Origin: Micromonospora gifhornensis
GTDB lineage: Bacteria; Actinomycetota; Actinomycetes; Mycobacteriales; Micromonosporaceae
Reading direction: 5' to 3'
Length of the DNA: 64,000 nucleotides
Assembly (NCBI RefSeq): GCF_016863515.1
Contig: NZ_BOPA01000037.1
Location: forward strand, 38,020-102,019
The position numbers and the translations under genes were made by a program. The notes under the pieces are model-generated. The model did not search any database and had not been told where the DNA came from. It was given only the letters and a program-made list of their open reading frames with translations. Positions 59,259 through 64,000 of the stretch are shown piece after piece. Position 1 is the stretch's first letter. Every line of letters starts with the position of its first letter.

Positions 59259-60343
59259 CAGTCGACGGTAGCGTCCGTTGCGGTCGCGGCGGGGTAGGCG
59301 CGGGTCTCGGTGGCCTTGACGGCGACCCAGACCGGTTGGCCCGGAACCAGTTCGAGGTGGGCGGCGGCGGCCGGGGTGACGTCGGCGGCGACCTCGATCG
59401 GGCCGGTGAGTTGGATCCGCAGGTTGTCGCCGTGCCGCTGGATGCCGGTGATGGTCGCCGGCCAGGTGTTGCGAGGGCTGCCGTCCGGTCGGTGCGGATG
59501 CAGCGCCACGGCCGCGGGTGCGAAGGCCACGAAGACCTCCCCGTCATGCCGGTCGCCGATGGTCAGCACATGCCCGTCGGCGAGCCGGACCCGGTGGCCG
59601 GTGGCGTGTCCCCGGTAGAGGTTGAGCCCCACCAGGCGGGCCACGTACTCGGTACGGGGTTCGGCGGTGATGGTGGTCGCGTCGCCTTCCTGGACCACCC
59701 GACCGTCCTCGATGATCACCAGCCGGTCGGCGAGCACCAGGGCGTCCAGCGGATCGTGGGTGACCAGCAGGGTGGCTCCCGGATGGGCGGCGAGGTGCTT
59801 GTGCAGCTGGGCTCGGGTGTCGAGTCGGGTGCGGGCGTCGAGGGCGGCCAACGGCTCGTCGAGCAGCAGCAGCGCCGGCTCGACGGCCAGAGCACGGGCC
59901 AACGCGACCCGTTGGGCCTGACCACCGGAGAGTTCGCGGGGTTTGCGTCGAGCCTGCTCGGTCAGACCCATCCGGGCCAGCCAACCGGCCGCCCGCTGCC
60001 GGGCCTGCTGCCGGTCCAGGCCGTGCCGGCGCGGCCCGAAGGCGACGTTGTCCAGCGCGCTGAGGTGGGGAAAGAGCAGGTAGTCCTGGAAGACCACGCC
60101 GATCGGTCGCCGCTCGGTGGGGACCCAGATCCGGTGTCCGGGGCGGTCCAGGTCGCGGCCGGCGAGGGTGAGGTGCCCGGCGCAGAGCGGGTGCAGACCG
60201 GCGAGGGCCCGCAGGGCGGTGGTCTTGCCGGCGCCGTTGGGCCCGAGCAGGGCCACGACCTCGCCGGGGGCGACGGTCAGCGGCAGGTCGAGCCGGAAGC
60301 CGCCCCGGTCGACCACCAGATGCGCGTCGAGCAGCCGGGTCAT
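59258..60343 (-). CDS. modC: Molybdate ABC transporter ATP-binding protein
   Basis: A 361-residue ABC ATPase: Walker A GPNGAGKTT, signature ELSGGQAQRVALARAL, Walker B LLLLDEPLAALD, and a C-terminal TOBE domain (about residues 295-350) that binds the oxyanion in ModC proteins. It energises uptake through ModB. The ATG overlaps the modB stop as ATGA. Confidence 0.88.
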   Translation of the reverse strand: MTRLLDAHLVVDRGGFRLDLPLTVAPGEVVALLGPNGAGKTTALRALAGLHPLCAGHLTLAGRDLDRPGHRIWVPTERRPIGVVFQDYLLFPHLSALDNVAFGPRRHGLDRQQARQRAAGWLARMGLTEQARRKPRELSGGQAQRVALARALAVEPALLLLDEPLAALDARTRLDTRAQLHKHLAAHPGATLLVTHDPLDALVLADRLVIIEDGRVVQEGDATTITAEPRTEYVARLVGLNLYRGHATGHRVRLADGHVLTIGDRHDGEVFVAFAPAAVALHPHRPDGSPRNTWPATITGIQRHGDNLRIQLTGPIEVAADVTPAAAAHLELVPGQPVWVAVKATETRAYPAATATDATVD

Positions 60344-61167
60344 GGTGCGCTCACCCAGCGGTCCCGCAGGCTGGCCAGGATCACCACGGAGACGGCGAGC
60401 AGGACGAGGCTGAGCACGATGGCGGCCTCCAGGTCGGTCTCCAGGGCGAGGTAGACGGCCACCGGCATGGTCTGGGTACGGCCGGGATAGTTGCCGGCGA
60501 AGGTGATGGTCGCGCCGAACTCACCGAGCGCGCGGGCCCAGCCCAGCACCGCCCCGGCGGCCACCCCCGGCGCGACCATCGGCAGCGTGACGTGGGTGAA
60601 GGTGACCCAGCGCCCGGCACCGAGGGTGGCGGCGGCCTCCTCGTACCGGGTGTCGGCACCGCGCAGCGCACCCTCCACCGCGATGATCAGGAACGGCATG
60701 GCGACGAATGTCTGGGCCAGCACGACCGCGGTGGTGCTGAACGGCACGGTGATCCCGAACGTCTCGTCCAGCCAGGAGCCGACGAGTCCACGGCGGCCGA
60801 AGACCAGCAGCAGCGCCACGCCGCCGACCACGGGTGGCAGCACCAGCGGGACGGTGACCAGGGCGCGCACCAACCGGCGGCCAGGGAACGGCACCCGAGC
60901 CAGCAGCCAGGCCAGGGGCACGCCGAGGACCAGGCAGAGCAGGGTGGCGAGGGTCGCGGTCTGCACCGACAGCCGCAACGCGGTGAGTACGCCCGGCTCG
61001 GTGAGCCGCTGCGGCAGCGTGGCCCAGGGCGTACGGGCGAGCAGCCCGACCAGCGGCAGCAGCAGGAACAGCAGACCGATCGCGGCGGGCAGCAGCAGTG
61101 CGACCGGAACCCGGCGGGCGCGACCGATGCGCCGGGCCGGCACCGTCCCGCTGTCGACTCGACGCAC
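60340..61167 (-). CDS. modB: Molybdate ABC transporter permease
   Basis: A 275-residue membrane protein with about six helices and the EAA loop YEEAAATLGAGRWVTFTHVTLP that contacts the ATPase. The closing region GEFGATITFAGNYPGRTQTMP is typical of ModB. It starts three bases after the modA stop. Confidence 0.9.
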   Translation of the reverse strand: MRRVDSGTVPARRIGRARRVPVALLLPAAIGLLFLLLPLVGLLARTPWATLPQRLTEPGVLTALRLSVQTATLATLLCLVLGVPLAWLLARVPFPGRRLVRALVTVPLVLPPVVGGVALLLVFGRRGLVGSWLDETFGITVPFSTTAVVLAQTFVAMPFLIIAVEGALRGADTRYEEAAATLGAGRWVTFTHVTLPMVAPGVAAGAVLGWARALGEFGATITFAGNYPGRTQTMPVAVYLALETDLEAAIVLSLVLLAVSVVILASLRDRWVSAP

Positions 61168-61170
61168 CGG

Positions 61171-61977
61171 CTACGGCACCTGGAACCCGGCGGAGGTGAG
61201 CACCGCGCGACCGGGATCGGAGCGGACGTACTCGACGAAGGCACGGGCAGCGGCCGGGTTGGTGGCGTCGGTAAGCACCACGATCGGATAGTCGTTGATC
61301 GCCTCGACCGACTCGGGGAACTCGACGCCGTCGATCTCGGCGGCAGCGGCCCGGGCGTCGGTGCGGTAGACCAGAGCGGCGTCGACCTCGCCCAGCCGTA
61401 CCTTGGCCAGCGCGGCCCTCACGTCCTGCTCCAGGGTGACCGGGGTGAGGGCGACCCCGGCCGCGTCCAGCGCGGCGCGCGCCGCCGCCCCGCAGGGCAC
61501 CTGCTCGGCGCAGAGCGCCACCTTCCGGTCCGGCCCGGTGAGATCGCGCAGGCTGGTCACCCCGTCCGGGTTGCCCTTGGGTACGGCGATGACAAGCTGA
61601 TTGCGTACGAAGGTGACCGGCTCGTCGGCGGCGTTGCCGGCGTCAACGACGGTGGCCATGGGGGCCGGCGCGGCGGCGGCGAAGACGTCGGCGGGAGCAC
61701 CCTGGTTGATCTGGGCGGCCAGCGTGGAACTACCGGCGAAGCTGAACGTCACCCGCACCCCGTGGGCGGCCTGGAAGTCCTGACCGATCCGGGTGAACGA
61801 CTCCGTCAGCGAAGCAGCGGCGAACACGGTCAACTCGCCGCCGGTCCCGTCGTCGGCTCCAGGTGGTTCGGCTCGATCGTCGGCGCAGCCGGTCACGAGC
61901 AGTACCGCAAGCACCCCGACGGCGGCCAGGGTCGTACGCAGCCGGGTGCAGGACTTTGCTGTGCTGACGACGTTCAC
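61171..61977 (-). CDS. modA: Molybdate-binding lipoprotein
   Basis: About 268 residues. A lipoprotein signal ends in LLVTGC, so the mature protein is anchored by the cysteine. The binding domain contains LTVFAAASLTESF, FAGSSTLAAQINQGAPADVF and YPIVVLTDATNP, the standard ModA segments. The GTG at 61977 is chosen because it gives a signal peptide of normal length; the frame is open further upstream. The 227-bp gap before it holds nothing that I can assign beyond GC-rich runs. Confidence 0.88.
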   Translation of the reverse strand: MNVVSTAKSCTRLRTTLAAVGVLAVLLVTGCADDRAEPPGADDGTGGELTVFAAASLTESFTRIGQDFQAAHGVRVTFSFAGSSTLAAQINQGAPADVFAAAAPAPMATVVDAGNAADEPVTFVRNQLVIAVPKGNPDGVTSLRDLTGPDRKVALCAEQVPCGAAARAALDAAGVALTPVTLEQDVRAALAKVRLGEVDAALVYRTDARAAAAEIDGVEFPESVEAINDYPIVVLTDATNPAAARAFVEYVRSDPGRAVLTSAGFQVP

Positions 61978-62204
61978 GCTACCCGTGAGCCGAAGGGTTG
62001 GTCGGCGGGTGAGCCAGTCCACGAGCGCGGTCACCTTGCTATCTTGACGGGCCCTGTCCGGGGGGCTACCCGCCCCACCCGACCTCGCGAGCCGTCTCCA
62101 GTGGCCTGACGGCCCTCAACACGGAGCGTGACCGGCGGTATGGACAGCAAACGTGCGATTGAGGTCCGCTCGCGCCGAGGGCGCTCTGCATTCTGGCCCG
62201 TTGC

Positions 62205-62399
62205 TCAGGCGTCGAAGTTGCCCGCCTTGATGCCCTGCACGAAGCCGGCCCACCGGTCGGCGTTGAAGGACAGCACCGGCCCCTGTCGGTCCTTGCTGTC
62301 GCGGACCATAACGGCCTGGGGTGGTGTGGCGACCTCGACGCAGTTGCCGCTCGATCCGGACCTGCTGCTCTTGCGCCAGGTGACGCGAGTCAGGTCCAT
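62205..62399 (-). CDS. DUF397 protein
   Basis: A 64-residue protein with VTWRKSSRSGSSGNCVEVA and VRDSKDRQGPVLSF, the typical DUF397 text. DUF397 genes are paired with XRE regulators in actinomycetes and form a toxin-antitoxin-like or developmental switch; the pair follows here within 11 bases. Confidence 0.92.
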   Translation of the reverse strand: MDLTRVTWRKSSRSGSSGNCVEVATPPQAVMVRDSKDRQGPVLSFNADRWAGFVQGIKAGNFDA

Positions 62400-62410
62400 C
62401 CCGTGCCCTC

Positions 62411-63283
62411 CTAGGTGAGGTCTGCCGCAATCGCACGCAGCGTATCTCGCGTGGGCTTGGGTGCCAGCGCAAGGGCTTGCAGTTGCTCGTGTGCCGCCGC
62501 GTACGCGGCAACCTCGCCGGGCCGCTCCAGGTATAGCGCTCCGGTCAGGGTGTCGACGTACACCATGCGCTCTTCGGCTGCGTGCGGATACGGGTCGGGC
62601 ATCGGCGGGAAGTCGAGGATCACGAAGCTGCCATCGAACCCGACTCCAGCCGAGTACGGCAGCAACTGAATCTGGACGTTGCTCCGTGTCGATTCTTCGA
62701 TAAGCCGCGCGAGCTGCCGTTGCAGCACCTCGGGACCGCCGACCATCCGGCGAGCCGCGCCCTCGTCGATGACCACACGCAGCATCGGCGGGTCGTCCCC
62801 GGTCAGAATGGCTTGCCGCTCCATCCGCAGCGCTACCTGTCGGTCTACCTCGTCACCTTGCATCGGGACGGGCGCGCCTTCGAACGCCGCTCTCGCGTAC
62901 TCCTCGGTTTGCAACAGGCCGGGAACCATCTGGCACTCGTAGGTGCGGATGACAGACGCCTCGGACTCCATCCCGACATACGCTGCGAACCAGTCCGGCA
63001 GGACGTCGCTGTACCGCTGCCACCATCCGCGCTGCTTCGCCTGGCGAGCCACCGCAATCACGGCCTCGGCCTGGTCTCCAGCCACGCCGTACAACGCCAA
63101 AAGCGCTCGCACGTCGTTTGGGTGCGGCCGGACCTCTGCCGTCTCGATCCGACTGAGCCAGCTCGCATCGTGGTCGACGCGCCTTGCTGCGTCGGCTGAC
63201 GTGATTCCCGCCGTCTCGCGGAGTTGCCGGAGGGTCAGCGCCAAGCGCCGGCGCCTGACCGTAGGGCTCTGACGTTGAGGCAT
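62411..63283 (-). CDS. XRE-family regulator with DUF5753 domain
   Basis: A 290-residue protein with an N-terminal HTH (LRQLRETAGITSADAARRV, then SWLSRIETAEVRPHPNDVRALL) and a C-terminal DUF5753 domain (MVPGLLQTEEYARAAF, RMERQAIL). The ATG at 63283 has AGGA upstream and gives the standard start; the open frame continues upstream without homology. It controls the partner DUF397 gene in known pairs. Confidence 0.9.
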   Translation of the reverse strand: MPQRQSPTVRRRRLALTLRQLRETAGITSADAARRVDHDASWLSRIETAEVRPHPNDVRALLALYGVAGDQAEAVIAVARQAKQRGWWQRYSDVLPDWFAAYVGMESEASVIRTYECQMVPGLLQTEEYARAAFEGAPVPMQGDEVDRQVALRMERQAILTGDDPPMLRVVIDEGAARRMVGGPEVLQRQLARLIEESTRSNVQIQLLPYSAGVGFDGSFVILDFPPMPDPYPHAAEERMVYVDTLTGALYLERPGEVAAYAAAHEQLQALALAPKPTRDTLRAIAADLT

Positions 63284-63454
63284 GTCGTCATCCTGCCATG
63301 CGGAAAACCAAAATTCCTTTCGCAGACACGCGTTCCGCAAACTTGTTATCCGCATATTGCGGATTGCCTTTGTGCGTGGGACGGTGTTGCCGGGTGTGGC
63401 GGTCAGATGACCGTGAGTGGCCTGGCCGCCATGCCGCTTACGAGAGGAGGCTGG

Positions 63455-63640
63455 ATGGGCAGGCATGTCAGCTACGACCAGTACGTGGTCGCCGCAGCTC
63501 TCACGCTGGCCCGACGACATCGGCCCGTGTGGTCGTGGGAGAAGTGGCGGCGGGTCTGCCGGTGCGGGGGCGAATTACCCTGCCGGGCCAAGCATCGCGT
63601 GCCGATCAACCGGGGCCACTGGCCGGGTGGGGTTCGATGA
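63455..63640 (+). CDS. Small conserved-looking protein of unknown function
   Basis: A 61-residue basic protein with GAGAGGAGG ahead of its ATG. It contains two CxC-like pairs (CRCGGELPC). Its stop overlaps the next start as ATGA. I do not recognise it; small genes like this often sit next to DUF397/XRE pairs. Confidence 0.6.
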   Translation: MGRHVSYDQYVVAAALTLARRHRPVWSWEKWRRVCRCGGELPCRAKHRVPINRGHWPGGVR

Positions 63641-63855
63641 CCACACATGGGCCTGTCCTTCCGTTCTGGACGTGCGCGGGATGTGAATTGCCCTGGCCCT
63701 GTCGCACCCGACGCCGCGAGCTGCTGATCGAGTACGAAAACGCTCCGGTGTCCCTCGCCCTCTACATGGGGACGCACCTGGTGTCCGCCGCACAGGACAT
63801 GGGCTGGGCTCCCGCTGGCGTTCTTCATCGCAGGTTTCTCGGGTGGCTGCCATGA
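63637..63855 (+). CDS. Small protein with zinc-binding-like cysteines
   Basis: A 72-residue protein with FWTCAGCELPWPCRTRRRE near the N terminus, a possible metal site, and YMGTHLVSAAQDMGWAPAGVLHRRFLGWLP at the end (two stretches). It overlaps its neighbours on both sides by ATGA, so the three genes form one unit. Function unknown. Confidence 0.65.
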   Translation: MTTHGPVLPFWTCAGCELPWPCRTRRRELLIEYENAPVSLALYMGTHLVSAAQDMGWAPAGVLHRRFLGWLP

Positions 63856-64000
63856 CCGAGGTTCCGTACTTCGTCCAGGTGGCCTGGGTTGTTCTCGATG
63901 ACCACACCGTCAAACGCTGCGACCGGTGCTACCCGGACGGCTGGTGCCCGCGCGTCGCGGTCTCGCGTGCCCGGGTCTTGGCCTGGCGCAAGGTAAGGCA
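63852..64000 (+). CDS. Start of a small gene, cut by window end
   Basis: The first 49 codons, starting with an ATG that overlaps the previous stop. The visible part has VKRCDRCYPDGWCPRVAV, again a cysteine cluster. Too short to name. Confidence 0.5.
   Translation, partial: MTEVPYFVQVAWVVLDDHTVKRCDRCYPDGWCPRVAVSRARVLAWRKVR

Overview
The window is about 64 kb of GC-rich DNA with actinomycete signatures: many GTG and a few TTG starts, GGAGG ribosome binding sites, translationally coupled stop/start overlaps (ATGA, GTGA), a DUF397/XRE pair and a SigE-type sigma factor with its membrane partner. The gene style fits a Micromonosporaceae-like genome, but no taxonomic marker is present, so this is inference. 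No rRNA, tRNA, intact insertion sequence or CRISPR array was seen.

About 1-53.4 kb reads as one large nonribosomal peptide (NRPS) gene cluster, already running at the left edge. Its core is an aryl-AMP ligase (cut by the window start), a 2164-residue NRPS (ArCP-Cy-A-PCP-Cy-A-PCP), a 1701-residue NRPS (docking domain-Cy-A with inserted methyltransferase-PCP-degenerate thioesterase) and a 1340-residue NRPS (Cy-like-A-PCP-TE). Binding-pocket residues read by eye predict cysteine for three of the four adenylation domains, one of them with an embedded methyltransferase as in 2-methylthiazoline formation. The first domain has a different pocket, possibly Ser/Thr-like. A thiazolinyl imide reductase homologue, a type II thioesterase and a phosphopantetheinyl transferase complete the core. 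The inferred product is an aryl-capped poly-thiazoline or thiazolidine related in logic to pyochelin, yersiniabactin and thiazostatin, but with one more module and far more tailoring.

Around this core is a second set of trans-acting parts: two free-standing condensation domains, two free-standing carrier proteins, a fatty-acyl-AMP-ligase-like enzyme, a pair of adjacent acyl-CoA dehydrogenases plus two further members of that fold, three cytochrome P450s, two DAO-type flavin oxidases, two aldehyde dehydrogenases, three methyltransferases, three VOC-fold proteins, a di-iron oxygenase, an SsuD/SsuE-like flavin monooxygenase and reductase pair, and an MFS exporter. This suggests that an acyl or amine building block is made on stand-alone carriers and joined to the thiazoline chain in trans. 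No iron-siderophore importer is visible, so a siderophore role is not supported by this window. Transcription units are interleaved and often divergent; several AT-rich promoter gaps share short motifs that may be operators of one cluster regulator. The only regulator-like gene inside the region is a small helix-turn-helix protein at 47.7-48.1 kb.

Region by region: 0-5 kb, ligase, flavin oxidase, VOC, P450 and flavin oxidase on +; 5-12 kb, metal-dependent hydrolase (-), then aldehyde dehydrogenase, carrier and terminal NRPS (+); 12-15.4 kb, acyl-CoA dehydrogenase-like (-), VOC (+), condensation domain (-); 15.5-22 kb, P450, two acyl-CoA dehydrogenases, MmcQ-like, methyltransferase and FAAL-like (+); 22-36.9 kb, one minus-strand operon with both large NRPSs; 37-39.5 kb, PPTase, VOC and P450; 39.6-41.6 kb, methyltransferase and di-iron oxygenase (-); 41.6-45.2 kb, condensation domain, flavin monooxygenase, reductase and ACP; 45-53.4 kb, methyltransferase, monooxygenase-like protein, HTH protein, aldehyde dehydrogenase, exporter, DUF4188 and DUF427.

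From 53.4 kb on the content is unrelated: decayed remnants of a sigma factor and its YciI-like partner, an intact SigE-type sigma factor with a membrane partner, a CopB-type metal ATPase behind a CsoR-like operator, a DUF2000 gene, an AraC regulator coupled to a molybdate importer operon (modABC), a DUF397/XRE pair and three small overlapping genes cut by the right edge.
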